Origin: Trichosphaerium sp. ATCC 40318
Taxonomy: Eukaryota > Discosea > Flabellinia > Trichosidae
Direction: 5' to 3'
DNA: 64,000 nt
Assembly: GCA_038496445.1 (NCBI GenBank)
Contig: JALMLS010000138.1
Span: forward strand, 124,001 to 188,000
The notes under the pieces are model-generated. The model did no database searches and was not told where the DNA came from. It was given only the letters and a program-made list of their open reading frames with translations. The translations under genes and the position numbers were made by a program. Positions 33,478-46,352 of this stretch are shown in pieces; position 1 is the first letter of the stretch, and the number at the start of each line of letters is the position of its first letter.

Positions 33478-33591
33478 TGAAACCACATACTCAATGTTGA
33501 CTTTATTGTATTGTGCGATTGATTACGTAATCATTGTAATTTCATAGCGTCAACACTTTACCATTACGATAGTTTCTTACGATTTAGACTA
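33478..33591 (+). promoter_or_regulatory. Conserved proximal promoter of array copy A
   Basis: Upstream of the ATG lies a block shared with copies B, D and E (TTGACTTTATTGTATT, GATTGATTACGTAATC, TTTCATAGCGTCAACAC, then a GATTTAGACTAATG start context). GATTACGTAATC is a near-perfect palindrome and a candidate factor site. Equivalent blocks lie at about 36357-36465, 43978-44083 and 47150-47255. Copy C keeps only the part from TTTCATAGC on (about 39468-39503). Confidence 0.65.
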
Positions 33592-35852
33592 ATGAATACA
33601 GCACTCAAAGGCTTGATTTTATTAACGTTCTTTGGGTTTGCGTCCACGTGAGTTAATTATTTGTCTTTTTGGGTTTTTTGTTGACTGAAACTATCTCTAG
33701 ACAGTCCTTTACGCCGAATAATGACCCGATACTGCGTCTTGGTGATAACACAAAATATATTACTTCTACTTATTCGTACTTTGGCGGTATTGTGTTAGAT
33801 GACAAGCACACATTCTCTACAAGTGTAGTTGGTACAATAGTAGAAAAATTTTTCTTGTAGCGAACGTCTGCAGTTTTTTAAAACACGTGACGGCCAAATA
33901 CAGAGATTTTACGGAAAAAGACAAGTATCTGTTTTAAATAACCGTAGTTCCTAGAGTTGATGTGTGTTAAATGTGACTTCATCAGAAACAGTACAATACA
34001 AATTAAAGGTAATTAGTAACTAGAATTAAATGGCTTTTTGAAATCTCAACACTGCCTTTAGGTAAAGCTGTTTTGGTTGATTTAAGATCTGAGACATGTA
34101 ATCATCGTTGTGATACTCGCTTTGGTTTGTACATTATTAAGACTATGAGAGATATGGGAGCGATCGCAGTTATTTTTGTGACTGGTACAGCTTACATTTC
34201 TTTACAAGTCTTAATTCTAATTTGGGATTAAGAACGTTTTGATAAGATAACAATACAACATCAAATGAGGAATGATATGGTTGTCGCCTTTATTAACAAT
34301 ACAACTGAAATATACTCCGAACCATCTAACGTTACTTTCTTGCCTTCAGACAGTCAATGTACGATATTTATTTATTTACCTATCAATTCTGTTTTTTTTC
34401 GCACAAAGAATGCAGCTGGTGTCGTCTCTGCCCTTCCTATTTTAGCAATAAAACGGCACAAGTAGATACAGCATCAGTATCGAATAAGCTTTATCACCAA
34501 AATTGCCGCTGTCCTTCATTACACGCAAGAATAGAATGACATTATCGGATTTTACTGCAATTACTAACTTTTCTTAGTTGTCAACCGATACAATGCATTC
34601 CTAAGCACAGAGCTTGCCTACATCTCTCTTTTTTCAGTCCTATTTGGCGTCTTGGCTATACTCGGGCTTTCAGCAACGATTATTCACATGTGGAAGCATG
34701 TGATCAAAAGAGTAAAGGATATTGTACGTGTAGGAGACATGTACCTTTTAACTTTAACTCTTGGTTTTGCAACACTATTTGCGCTATGTACGTTTGTACC
34801 TTATGTACAATGACTTTCTTACCTAACTTGTGTTAGTAAGGTTATTTATTCATGCCATTGACTATGGATCATATCAGGGAATAATATGTAAAACTACACG
34901 TGATTTAGTAGCTAGTATTGCAGATGTTTGTTTATCATGTGTTTACATTTTTGTGATAACGTACTGGTGCGTATAGTGCATCATCTCAACAGCTTACATA
35001 CCTTCCCCGTTTAACTCATTTCAAAAGGGGACAGTTGGCTACATTTTCGTCACAATTCTGGACACCATCACGTGTACTCAGAGTGGGCATTGTCGGCATT
35101 GTTGTATTCTGTACAATCACTATCATTTTATTTGTTGTTGGAAGTATCACAACTATAAGCCGCCCCACGGCAATAGCTGGATTTCTAAGTTTTGTGACAG
35201 GCTCAATACTTGTCATGTTTGTGGTACGAGCTTTTATAGTTTAGAATTGTGTAAGACGCTTTACGACTGTTTGAACCTTGAAATATGACATCATTTCGCC
35301 TAACTTTTTTTGTATCTTAACACTTATCCACCTTTACTTTTTTTTGTTTTTTATAACTCTGATGTATTAAGGGTATCGGTTCATTTATTCTATACAGAGT
35401 AAACATACTGATACGAAAATCAAATGGTGCCCGAAAACCAAGTGAATTATTTCTTAGAGTACGATGATGAACACTTTGGTGCTTTTTTATTGACTTTTTT
35501 TAAGATGAGTGTCTTTATCGCTATAGAATCGACTATTGGCGCCTTTTTTCTTATAAGTCAAATACTTCATTTATTTGTAAAATATGGTACAATACAAGGA
35601 TTTGAATTAAAGTACTGGGTTTGGGGCACATTAGAAGTTTTTCTCATTTTTTTCGTGATATTATTCTTGGGGTACTCTTTAAAACCTTTTGTTTATCTTT
35701 TATTCACATTTATTCACGTTTTATTCTCTTTTAGATTCCCAGACCTTGTTTGGTATTATAGAAGAAACAAAACAAAGGCGTCAGTGTCTTCGGTGGTAGA
35801 TATTCCTGCGTCGAAGCCTTCTTCTGTTACAGCAATAACAGATTCGTTGTGA
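33592..35852 (+). CDS. PA-domain seven-transmembrane receptor-like protein, array copy A
   Basis: Eleven exons (33592-33647, 33701-33831, 33955-34008, 34062-34184, 34233-34358, 34578-34797, 34837-34966, 35038-35223, 35372-35458, 35505-35671, 35735-35852) total 1398 nt, or 465 residues, in unbroken phase. A signal peptide (MNTALKGLILLTFFGFAS) precedes a protease-associated-like ectodomain (MCVKCDF, GKAVLVDLRSETCNHRCD, MRDMGAIAVIFVT) with likely N-glycosylation sites. Seven hydrophobic spans follow from about residue 170 (for example LFGVLAILGFSATIIH, VGIVGIVVFCTITIILFVV, WGTLEVFLIFFVILFLG), then a short tail rich in Ser and Lys. The architecture is that of a receptor; a ligand or coupling partner cannot be read from sequence. 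The large fifth intron (219 nt) contains open frames in some copies, but only skipping it keeps phase in all five. Confidence 0.8.
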
Positions 35853-36356
35853 TAAACTCTTTTTGCCAATTGTTTTATTGTACCTTTCAAATAAATGTTT
35901 GTATTCTATTGAACTTGTAATCACCGTAAAGTGCAGTTGAAACTTGAACTTGAAGGCTCAATAAGTTAACAGCCACAGTACAAACAATAGTACAACCTCT
36001 ATTGCTATCACGTCCTCAATCAGTTTTGCCTATTCTTATTTACAAGTACCTAAAAAACCACGCTATCAGTATGTTTACTCCAAAAATGTACGAACTTTTA
36101 GCTACTTTACATACACATGATGTCTTTGCTGCCAAATGGAGGAGTGGTGGAAAGAGGCTATGAACGTGGTAGTATGGGCGGCCTGAACGTCCGTTCCCAT
36201 GTTTGTGTTGAACGAGTACAAATAACATACTCAGATTCTATGAGGTAACCAACTCGTTAATAAAGCAGAGGGACAATAACCACTAAATTCATCGGGAATG
36301 GCCGCTGTTTGTTCTCATTTTCCTTGAGTTTTTAGGCCAGTATGAAACCACATACC
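35853..36356. repeat. 3' flank shared by array copies A-D
   Basis: After the stop codon of copies A to D comes a recurring block: AAATAAATGTTTGTATTC, GTGCAGTTGAA, GAAGGCTCAATA, and CAACCTCTATTGCTATC. It occurs at about 35890-36055, 38725-38890, 41647-41735 and 46389-46545. Copy E lacks it. AAATAAA at its start is the likely polyadenylation region. This shows the duplication unit includes coding sequence plus both flanks. No gene lies here. Confidence 0.7.
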
Positions 36357-36465
36357 CAATGTTGACTTTATTGTATTATGTGATTGATTACGTAATCCTT
36401 GTAATTTCATAGCGTCAACACTTTACCATTATATTACGTCACCGGGTATCTTAGAATCTGGACCA

Positions 36466-38695
36466 ATGAATACAGTACTCAAAGGATTGATTTTATTGAC
36501 GTTCTTTGGGTTTGCATCCACGTGAGTTAATAATTTATATTGTTTTGGTTCTGTTGACTGAAACTACCTCTAGAGTATCTTTTACGCCGAATAATGACCC
36601 TGTACTACGTCTTGGTGGTAACACAAAATATATTGCTTCTACTTACTCGTACTTTGGCGGTATTGTGTTAAATGACAAGCAAACAATCTCTACAACTGTA
36701 GTTGGTACAATAATAGAATTTTCTTTTTGCCTGCGTTTTTAAAACACGTGACAAGCCAAATACAGAGATTTTACAGAAAAAGACAAGTATCTGTTTTAAA
36801 TAACCGTCGTTCCTAGAGATGATGTGCGTTAAATGTGACTTCATCAGAAACAGTACAATACAAATTAAAGGCAAATAGTAACTATAATTAAATGGTTTTG
36901 AAATCTCAATGCTGCCTTTAGGTAAAGCTGTTTTGGTCGATTTAAGATCTGAGACATGTAATCATCGTTGTGATACTCGCTTTGGTTTGTATATGAGTAA
37001 AACTATGAGAGATATGGGAGCGCTCGCAGTTATTTTTGTGACTGGTACAGCTTACATTTCTTTACAACTCTCAATTCTAATTTTGGGTTAAGAACATTTT
37101 GACAAGATAAAAATACAACATCAAATGAGGAATGATATAGTTGTCGCCTTTATTAACAACACAACTGAAATATACTCCGAACCATCTAACATTACTTTCT
37201 TGCCTTCAGACAGTCAATGTACGATATTTATTTATTGACCTATCAATTCTATTTTTTTTGAATATCCAAAACAGATGTCGTCTCGTCCTTCCTGTTATTA
37301 TAGTAATGCGACGGCATAAGTATACGTAGTATCGTATCTAATAAGCTTTGGCACCAAAATAGTTGCTGTTCTTCATTACACGCAAGAATAGTAGTCGGAT
37401 TTTACTGCAATTACTAACTTTTCTTATAGTCGCCAACCGATACAATGCATTCCTAAGCACACAACTTGCCTACATCTCTCTTTTTTCAGTCCTATTTGGC
37501 GTCTTAGCTATTCTCGGCTTTTCAGCAACGATTATTCATGTGTGGAAGCATGTGATCAAAAGATTGAAGGATATTGTACGTGTAGGAGACATGTACCTTT
37601 TAACCTTAACTCTTGGTTTTGCAACACTATTTGCGCTATGTACGTTTGTACCTTATGTATAATGACTTTCTTACCTAACTTGTGTTAGTAAGGTTCTTTA
37701 TTCATGCCATTGACTATGGATCATATCAGGGAATAATACGTAAAAATACACGTGATTTAGTAACTAGTATTGCAGATATTTTTTTATCATGTGTTTACAT
37801 TTTTGTGATAACGTACTGGTGCGTATAAAGACTCATCAATCTTTATCAACGGCTTACATACGTTGTCTATTTAACTCATCACAAAAGGGGACAGTTGGCT
37901 ACATTTTCGTCACAATTCTGGACACCAACACGTGTACTCAGAGTGGGCATTGTCGGCATTGTTGTATTCTGTACAATCACTATCATTTTATTTGTTGTTG
38001 GAAGTGTCACAACTATAAACCGCTCCACGGCAATAGCTGGATTTCTAAGTTTTGTGACAGGCTCAATACTTGTCATGTTTGTGGTACGAGCTTTTATAGT
38101 TTAGAATTGTGTAAGAAGCTGTTACAAATGTTTGAATGGAATGACATTTCAACACTGATTAGCTCAACACTTATTCTCCTTCACTTTTTTCTTAATGATT
38201 CTTATGGTGTATATCAAGGGTATCGGTTCATTTATTCTATACAGAGTAAACATACTGATACGAAAATCAAATGGTGCCCGAAAACCGAGTGAATTGTTTC
38301 TTAGAGTACTATAATGAACACAACTTTTGTGACCTTATGACTTTTTTTTAAGATGAGTATCTTTATCGCTATAGAGTTGACTATTGGCGCCTTTTTTCTT
38401 ATAAGTCAAATACTTCATTTATTCTTAAAATATGGCACAATGCAAGGATTTGAATTAAAGTACTGGATTTGGGGCACATTAGAAGTTTTTCTCATTTTTT
38501 TCGTGATATTATTCTTGGGGTACTTTTTGTTTTTAGCCTTTTGTTTATCTTTTATTCACGTTTTATTTCTCTTTTAGATTCCCAGACCTTGTTTGGTATT
38601 ATAGAAGAAACAAAACAAAGGCGTCAGTGTCTTCGATGGTAGACCTTCCCAAGTCGAAGCCTTCTTCTGTTACAGCAATAACAGACTCGTTGTGA
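36466..38695 (+). CDS. PA-domain seven-transmembrane receptor-like protein, array copy B
   Basis: Same exon plan as copy A, and the closest to it in sequence (MNTVLKGLILLTFFGFAS start; VSFTPNNDPVLRLGG; GKAVLVDLRSETCNHRCD; LFGVLAILGFSATIIHVW; same Ser/Lys tail ending ITDSL). The third intron begins GCAAAT (36871) where the other copies have GTAATT or GTAAAT, so this copy relies on a GC donor or is mis-spliced there. All other junctions and frames are intact. Copy A and B share both flanks, so they are the youngest pair in the array. Confidence 0.75.
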
Positions 38696-39503
38696 TAAAC
38701 TTAACCCAGTTGTCTTACTGAACTTCCAAATAAATGTTTGTATTCTATTGAACTGTAATCACCATAAAGTGCAGTTGAAACTTGAAGTTGAAGGCTCAAT
38801 ATTTAGCAGTCACAGTACAAACAATAGTACAACCTCTATTGCTATCGCGCCCTCAAGCAGTTTTGCCTATTCTTATTTACAAGTACACGAGTACCAAATG
38901 TTCAAATATAGATTATGAAACTGGTGGAATATCCGTACCTCTGATCTTAATTAAACAAATCAACTTTAGCAAACGACTAATGATGGCAAGCGGCAAAATA
39001 CCCCTTTGATGTCCAAAATCTCTTTTACTTGTATGTTGTATTAAGTACAACATCAAGGTCTGCGAGAGCCACTAGACGTTGATGTCTTCCTCCCGATTGT
39101 GTATGTTGAGATGAGTAGGGGTTAGGGAATAAGAGGAGCTAACACAGTTCTTGAGGCTTGAACGTGCATAACTGCACTCATCTCCTATGAGGGAATGAAC
39201 ACGTTAAGAAAGCATATGTATTGGCAATAAACTAATATGTTCTGAAACACGGAGTATGCATACAAAGTTTGTTAGATGAATAACTTGTGTGAACAACACT
39301 GTGAGTAAGCAAGATTGGGTCGGAAGACTAACATCTTGGTGGTTCTAACGCCTCACGCATAAGTGTTTATATCTTCACCTACATTTACACGGTAGCGTTT
39401 TTAAGGGTGTTAATGAGGTTGGTCAGCAAAGTTCCTCAAACCCTGGAATTCGTGAGAATATTCCTAATTTCATAGCATCCACAGTACGTTACGATTTAGA
39501 CTA
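38696..39503. other. Spacer between array copies B and C
   Basis: It contains the shared 3' block (about 38725-38890), then about 500 nt without a gene, then the truncated 5' block ending at the copy C start. The frame at 38782-39009 is part of the flank repeat, not a gene. Confidence 0.5.
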
Positions 39504-41619
39504 ATGAATACAGCACTCAAAGGAATGATTCTATTTACGCTCTTTGGGTTTGCTGCCACGTGAGTTAATTATTTGTCTTTTTGGGTTGTTTTGACTGAAA
39601 CTACCTCTAGAGTATCCTTTACGCCAAATAATGACTCAGTGCTACGTCTTGGTGGCACAAACTATATTACTTCTACTTACTCGTACTTTGGCGGTATTGT
39701 TCTAGATGACAAGCAAATATTCTCTACAAGTGTAGTTGGTACAATAACAGACGTTTTTGTCAAAGCACGTGACAAATGCAGATTTTTTACGAAACACAGT
39801 TGTTTGTTTTAATAACTGTCATTGTAGAGTTGGTATGCGTTAAATGCGACTTCATAAGAAACAATACAATACAAATTAAAGGTAATTGTAGTTGTTTGTT
39901 GTTGAAATTCTCATTGCTGCCCTAGGTAAAGCTGTTTTAGTCGATTTAAGATCTGAGACATGTAATTATCGTTGTGATACTCGCTTTGGTTTGTATATGA
40001 GCACGACTATGAGAGATATGGGAGCGATCGCAGTTATTTTTGTGACTGGTACAGCTTACATTTCTTTACAATTTTAATTCTAATTTGGGATTAAGAACGT
40101 TTTGATACGATAAAAATACAACACCAAATGAGGAACGATATGGTTGTCGCCTTTATTAAAAACACAACTGAGATATACTCCGAACCATCTAACGTTACTT
40201 TTATACCTTCAGACAGTCAATGTACGATATTTATTCAATTCAGTTTTTACTACTTTTTTTTTTGCCTACAAAGAAAACAGCTTTGCGTCGTTTGGCACGT
40301 ACGACGATACATAAACAGACATAGCGTCAGTATGTACTAAGATTTACCATTAAAGCTTGCTGTTGATATCTTACAATAATTGTTTTAATGCTATTAATAA
40401 CATTTGTGTTAGTTGTCAACCGATACAATGCATTCCTAAGTGTACAACTTGCATATATTGGTTTGTTTTCAACTCTATTTGGTATCTTGGCTATTCTCGG
40501 GTTTTCAGCAACGATTATTCATGTGTGGAAGCATGTGATCAAAAGATCAACGGATATTGAACATGTAGGAGACATGTACCTTTTAACCTTAACTCTTGGT
40601 TTTGCAACACTATTTGCGCTATGTACGTTGTACCTAATGTACAGTGACTTTCTGACTATATTTGTGGTAGTAAGGTTCTTTATTCATGCCATTGACTATG
40701 GATCATATCAGGGAATAATACGTAAAAATACACGTGATTTTGTAACTAGTATTGCAGATATTTTTTTGGCATCTGTTTACATTTTTGTGATAACATACTG
40801 GTGCGTGTGAAGTCCATCAATCTTTGTCCTTATCTGGCTTATATACCTTCTCTATTTAACTCATTTGAAAAGGGGACAGTTAGCTACTTTTTCATCACAA
40901 TTCTGGACACCAACACGTGTACTCAGAGTGGGCATTGTCGGCATTGTTGTATTCTGTACAATCACTATCATTTTATTTGTTGTTGGAAGTGTTACAACTA
41001 TAAAACGCCCTATGGCAATAGCTGGATTTCTAAGTATTGTTGCCACTTCAATATTTGTCATGTCTGTGGTACGAGGTTACCCAAACTGTGTATTGCAACT
41101 TTTTATCACTTCACTTTTTAATGATGACTTATGGTGTATATTAAGGGTATCGGTTCCTTTATTCTCTACAGAGTAAGCAAATTTATGCATAAATCAAATG
41201 GTGCCCGAAGACCAAGTGAATTATTTCTTAGAGTATGATGATGAACACAACTTTTGCATACATTTTTTTATTAACTTTTATTAAGATGAGTGTCTTTATC
41301 GCTGTAGAATCGGTTCTAGGCGCCTTTTATGTTATAAGTCAAATACTTCATATATTCTTAAAATATGGTACTATAAAAGGATTTGAATTAAAGTACTGGA
41401 TTTGGGGCACATTAGAAGTTTTTCTCATTTTTTTCGTGATATTATTCTTGGGGTACTCTTTAGCCTTGTTTATCTTTTATTCATGTTTTATTCTCTTTTA
41501 GATTCCCAGACCTTGTTTGGTATTATAGAAGAAACAAAACTGAGTCATTAGTTTCTTCGATGGTAGACGTTCCCACGTCGAAGCCTTTTTCTGTTACAGC
41601 AATAACAGACTCGTTGTGA
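39504..41619 (+). CDS. PA-domain seven-transmembrane receptor-like protein, array copy C
   Basis: Same eleven-exon plan. The signal peptide is MNTALKGMILFTLFGFAAT. The ectodomain has VSFTPNNDSVLRLGGTNY, LVCVKCDFIRNN and GKAVLVDLRSETCNYRCD. The first spans (LFSTLFGILAILGFSATI) and an SIVATSIFVMSVV form of span 5 resemble copies D and E rather than A and B. In this copy the large fifth intron happens to be open in frame, giving a misleading long exon; skipping it keeps the copy in register with the others. The C-terminal tail differs (TESLVSSMVDVPTSKPF). No broken frames seen. Confidence 0.75.
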
Positions 41620-42414
41620 TAAACTTGATTTGCCAATTGTTTACTGTAAATAAATGTTTGTATTCTACTGAACTTGTAATCACTGTAAAGTGCAGTTGAA
41701 GCTCGAACTTGAAGGCTCAATAAGTTAACAGAAAACTACAATCTCTAAACAAATACAGAAAACACGACACACAAAGGAAAAAACCAAAAAACTCCATACT
41801 ATACATAATACACCAACTGATATAGGTCACCAGCTTCAAAATGGTATGGTACCGGCTCACCAATGATGACACTATAGATGTGGTAGACAGGATACTGAAA
41901 CCCCAGCGACACCGCACCATGAATCTATTAGCATAGGACACAATGACTAATTGCTTGTAAAATGGCATGGTGGTGCACAGTAATTACCAGCAGACACAAC
42001 AAGAAAACCAAAAATACTGGATGACTGCTGGATATCTAAGTCGACTAAACCCTCAAGATACGAAGGCACAGATATGCACATCATCATCATATTCTCACGG
42101 AATGAGGCATAATTTGGCAGGATACAAGACGTTATCTTTAGGCTCAAGACCAACAACCTCATGCTAAACGAACGTCTAAATGGGATAGCTAAAAATAAAA
42201 ATTTCACCACACCAAACAAACTACCGTGATACGTGACAGGAATGGAAATGTACAACAACGATAGATGCGCCATTTGTAACAACCAATACACGCTGAGACA
42301 GTCATTCACTTAAACTATTGCGACCTGAAGCTACCTAGTACAGAGTATTGCCACTAGAGAGTAGATCGTTGTGTTGTTTTGATCTCTTCGATTGTGAGTG
42401 CCAAGCCGCAATAA

Positions 42415-42690
42415 ATGGCAAACTTGACAATTGAAAGAAAAGAAATCGCGCAAATAAAGTTAGAAGCGTTTACCGATTTGTATCTTAACAAGTGTCTTCT
42501 AGAAATAATCAGATGCACCAGAGTTTCCAAAAATCAAGTTGAAGCGATTAACAACAACTCTTGGAGTAGGCTCTTCCTGAAGTAAGTATTATAATAAATA
42601 CAAGTTAAGTACCTCAGGTAAGAAGCAACATGGACTGCAGAATATTATCACGCAAGACACATCTTCTAGTTGATGCCGAATAAATCCTTG
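42415..42690 (+). pseudogene. F-box gene relic
   Basis: From ATG 42415 a 55-codon frame encodes an F-box-like helix pair (FTDLYLNKCLLEIIRCTR, VSKNQVEAINNNSWSRLFLK). It runs up to a GTAAGT donor at about 42580. The following segment encodes EATWTAEYYHARHIF, typical of the stretch after an F-box, but stops at once in every splice phase I tried. I read it as a decayed F-box gene unrelated to the 32271/49658 family. Confidence 0.45.
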
Positions 42691-43977
42691 AAAAAGGGTC
42701 AACAATGGTGAAGGTAAGGCTTGGAATGAAGACCTAAAAACCTCTTATTGCCGCCTTAGTTTTGCAAGAACTACAAGAACTCTTTTTGTGTTGGATGAAA
42801 GTTCGGTGACTACAAAGCCTCACAAAAAAATTACTTATCAACTGCGACGTACGTTAATCTCTTTTTACATTCATTCTGGTGGTCGTCAAGAAGGTAGAAG
42901 AAAGCGTCTAAATAATTGTGTGAAGATTTTTTTAAAATAAGAAGTAATATTACCTGTCACTTCCCTGTTATGTACAAGTTTATCATGTCTCCTAAATCTT
43001 GTAAAAGCGTCTGAGGATTGAGGCTTATTTGGAAACTTCTGTCGTAGAATATTGAGGTATGAAGTAACTTGTATAAATGTGCCGACGTTCTACCTTAACG
43101 ATGATGCTGAGTGAGATTGTTTTTTCTCTTTCCTTACCTTTGAGAACTAGTATACAGTCGCCGTAAACTACTTGCCTACTACATTAGATTCTCTTGAGTT
43201 AATAAAACCCCTTGGTAATTAGATCATGCTTCGGATACGCAATTGCTTCTACTGAACATACTAGGGAATTAGATAGTGACAAAGCCGCTAAGAAATTACA
43301 AAAGAGGGTCAAAGAAAAGGCTCACATGATACACCAGATCGAGCTATACAAGAAATAGTTGTGTAACAGAAGCGTCAACCACTCGAAGAAACTCAAGCGA
43401 GTAAAAGAAAGACTTGCAAACGACGGAGAAGGCTACCTGGTCAAGGAATTCACATAGCAACTACCACCAAAGGGGCAAACCCAGTTCGATGGAGAATCTG
43501 TTGTACTACAAAAGTAACACGGTTTGCGTCTGTATTTAAGCTCCCAAAAATAAACACAACAAATAGTATTAATTGTATCCATTTACACAAAAACACTAGT
43601 AAAAGCTAGTGTTATGTCCACAAATGAGCCAATTGGGTTTGACCTGAAATGATTACGCTATTTTTTTGTTGGGATTGTTTGTGCACATAGATAGCCCTAC
43701 CATAAATGCAAGCTATCCTATTGGTTTACCTTTGGGATTACTTTATGTAGTGGTAAGTGGAAAAAGTCACATGCTTGCTACTAGTCAGGAGTTACCTTTT
43801 AATACGTAGCTTAATACTAAATTGAAATAGCGCTCTTTCAGGTCCACTCCCTTGAACGCCTGTAACTTAGAAAGACTCAGGTTCTGTGAGGAATGAGAAA
43901 GCTAAGAAAGCATGCTTAGCTTGTTGGCGCAATAACAACCAAACTAATATGTTATGATAAACGGAGTAAACGTGATG

Positions 43978-44083
43978 CTGACTTTATTGTATTATGTGAT
44001 TGATTATATAATCCTTTTTGTAATTTCATAGCGTCAACACCTGCCATTGTATCATGTTACGAGATATCTTAGGATCTAGACTA
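43978..44083 (+). promoter_or_regulatory. Conserved proximal promoter of array copy D
   Basis: It carries the same block as copy A upstream: TGACTTTATTGTATTATG, GATTGATTATATAATCC, TTTCATAGCGTCAACACC, and the GATCTAGACTAATG start context. The palindrome here reads ATTATATAAT rather than GATTACGTAATC. Confidence 0.6.
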
Positions 44084-46352
44084 ATGAATACAGCACTCAA
44101 AGGATTGATTCTATTTACGTTCTTTGGGTTTGTTGCCACGTGAGCTAATAATTTATTTGTCTTTTTTGTTTTCTTGACTGAAACTCTCTAGACAATCCTT
44201 TACGCCGAATAATGGCCCGGTAATACGTCTTGGTGATAACACAAAATATATTGCTTCTACTTATTCGTATTTTGGTGCTATTGTGTTGGATGACAAGCAC
44301 ACATTCTCTACAACTGTAGTTGGTACAATAATAGGTTTTTTTTTTTTTGCTTTTTTGTCAAAGCACGTGACAGCAAATCCAGATTTTACGAAAATAGGCA
44401 GGTGTTTGTTTTAACTAATTGTCGTTTGTAGAGTTGGTATGCGTTAAATGTGACTTCATCAGAAACAATACAATACAAATTAAAGGTAATTGTAGTTGTT
44501 TGTTGTAGACTCAACATTCCGCTTAGGCAAAGCTGTTTTGGTCGATTTAAGATCTAAGACATGCAATCATCGTTGTGATGCTCGCTATGGAATGTACATG
44601 AGCAAGACTATGAGGGATATGGGAGCGATCGCAGTTATTTTTGTGACTGGTACAGCTTACATTTCTAACTCTCATATCTAATTTTGGAGCTAGAACGTTT
44701 TGACAAGATAAAAATACAACACCAAATGAAGAACAATATGGTTGTCGCCTTTATTAAAAACACAACTGAAATATACTCCGAACCATCTAACGTTACTTTC
44801 TTGCCTTCGGACAGTCAATGTACGAAATTTATTTAATTCGGTTTTGCACCCTTCTCTTTTTTTTTTTGGTACAAAGAAAACAGCTTTGCGTCGTTTGTCA
44901 CTCTGTCAATTACATACGACGATACATAAACAGACGTACATCAGTATGTACTAAGATTAGCCTGTAAAGTTTGCTGTTGATATCCTTCATTTTAACATGC
45001 TATTAATAACATTTGTGTTAGTTGTCAACCGATACAATGCATTCCTAAGCGTACAACTCGCCTATGTCAGTTGGTTTTCAATTCTATTTGGTATCTTGGC
45101 TATTCTAGGGTTTTCAGCAACGATTATTCACATGTGGAAGCATGTGATCAAAAGATCAAAGGATATTGTACGTGTAGGAGACATGTACCTTTTAACCTTA
45201 GCACTTGGTTTTGCAACACTATTTGCACTATGTACGTTTGTACCTAATGTACCTACATATGCACAATGACTTTCTGATCGTATTTGTGTTAGTAAGATTC
45301 TTCATTCATGCTATTGACTATGGATCATATCAAGGAATAATACGTAAAAATACACGTGATTCTATAACTAGTATTGCAGATATTATTTTGGCATGTGTTT
45401 ACATTTTTGTGATAACATACTGGTGCGTATAAATACCGCGTCAATCGTTGCTCAACCTCACATACCTTCTCTATTTAACTCATTTCAAAAGGGGACAGTT
45501 GGCTACTTTTTCATCGCAATTTTGGACACCAACATATGTACTCAGAGTGGGCATTGTCGGCATTGTTGTATTCTGTACAATCACTATCATTTTATTTGTT
45601 GTTGGAAGTGTTACAACTATAAGCCGCTCCACGGCAATAGCTGGATTTCTAAGTATTGTTGCCACTTCAATATTTATCATGTTTATGGTACGAGCTTTTA
45701 TAATTTGCGATGTTATTCAAAACTGTTTGCCTTTTTATTTCATGTTCACCTTCACTTTTTTTAATGATTCTTATGGTGTATATTAAGGGTATCGGTTCCT
45801 TTATTCTCTACAGAGTGAATAAACTTATACAAAAATCAAGTGGTGCCCGAAAACCAAGTGAATTATTTCTTAGAGTACGATGATGAACACAACTTTTGTC
45901 TATTTTTTTTATCTATTAACTTTTATTAAGATGAGTGTCTTTATCGCTGTAGAATCGGACCTTTTATGTTATAAGTCTTGGGTACTGCCACATTTTATTT
46001 TTTTTATCTATTAACTTTTATTAAGATGAGTGTCTTTATCGCTGTAGAATCGACTCTTGGAGCCTTTTATGTTATAAGTCAAGCCCTTCATATATTTGTA
46101 AAATATGGTACTGTAAAAGGATTTGAATTAAAGTACTGGATTTGGGGCACATTAGAAGTTTTTCTCATTTTTTTCGTGATATTATTCTTGGGGTACTTTT
46201 TAGCCTCTTTTATTCATGTTTTATTCTCTTTTAGATTCCCAGACCTTGTTTGGTATTATAGAAGAAACAAAACAAAGGCTTCAGTGTCTTCAATCGTAGA
46301 CCTTCCTAAATTGAAGCCTTCTTCTGTTACAGTAATAACGGACTCATTGTGA
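44084..46352 (+). CDS. PA-domain seven-transmembrane receptor-like protein, array copy D
   Basis: Same plan as copies A-C: signal peptide MNTALKGLILFTFFGFVAT, PA-like ectodomain (GKAVLVDLRSKTCNHRCD), seven spans and tail ending ITDSL. A partial tandem duplication at about 45887-46070 repeats the acceptor and start of exon 10 (AAGATGAGTGTCTTTATCGC twice). The first repeat runs into unrelated sequence after about 25 nt, so the second acceptor at about 46025 must be used. The ninth intron is therefore longer here, and mis-splicing to the first acceptor would truncate the protein. Confidence 0.7.
45887..46070 (+). repeat. Partial tandem duplication of an intron-exon junction in copy D
   Basis: Two copies of a roughly 60-nt segment (TTTTTTTTATCTATTAAC through GCTGTAGAATCG) lie about 110 nt apart. 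The first copy breaks off after AGAATCGGACC. Other array members have one copy. Confidence 0.85.

Larger units (their letters stand above)
41620..44083. other. 2.5-kb spacer between array copies C and D with decayed sequences
   Basis: It begins with a shortened copy of the 3' flank block. At about 41720-42310 several mid-length frames lie on both strands without family resemblance. An F-box relic lies at 42415-42690. At about 43230-43460 the plus strand has a lysine-rich broken frame. The stretch looks like an insertion of old mobile or pseudogene material into the array, but I could not identify a transposase, reverse transcriptase or terminal repeat. Confidence 0.4.

Noticed and set aside
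35016-35216. Recurring minus-strand 66-codon frames (also 37879, 40861, 45480, 48653)
   Set aside because: They are mirror frames of exon 8 of the receptor genes and recur only because the exon does.
40128-40340. Long exon in array copy C (and 47918-48136 in copy E) running through the fifth intron
   Set aside because: The frame is open only by chance in C and E; in A, B and D it hits stops or shifts. Skipping from the GTACGA donor to the NRYNAFL acceptor keeps phase in all five copies.
41720-42310. Possible retrotransposon fragment in the array spacer
   Set aside because: No reverse transcriptase, integrase or terminal repeat motif could be recognised on either strand.
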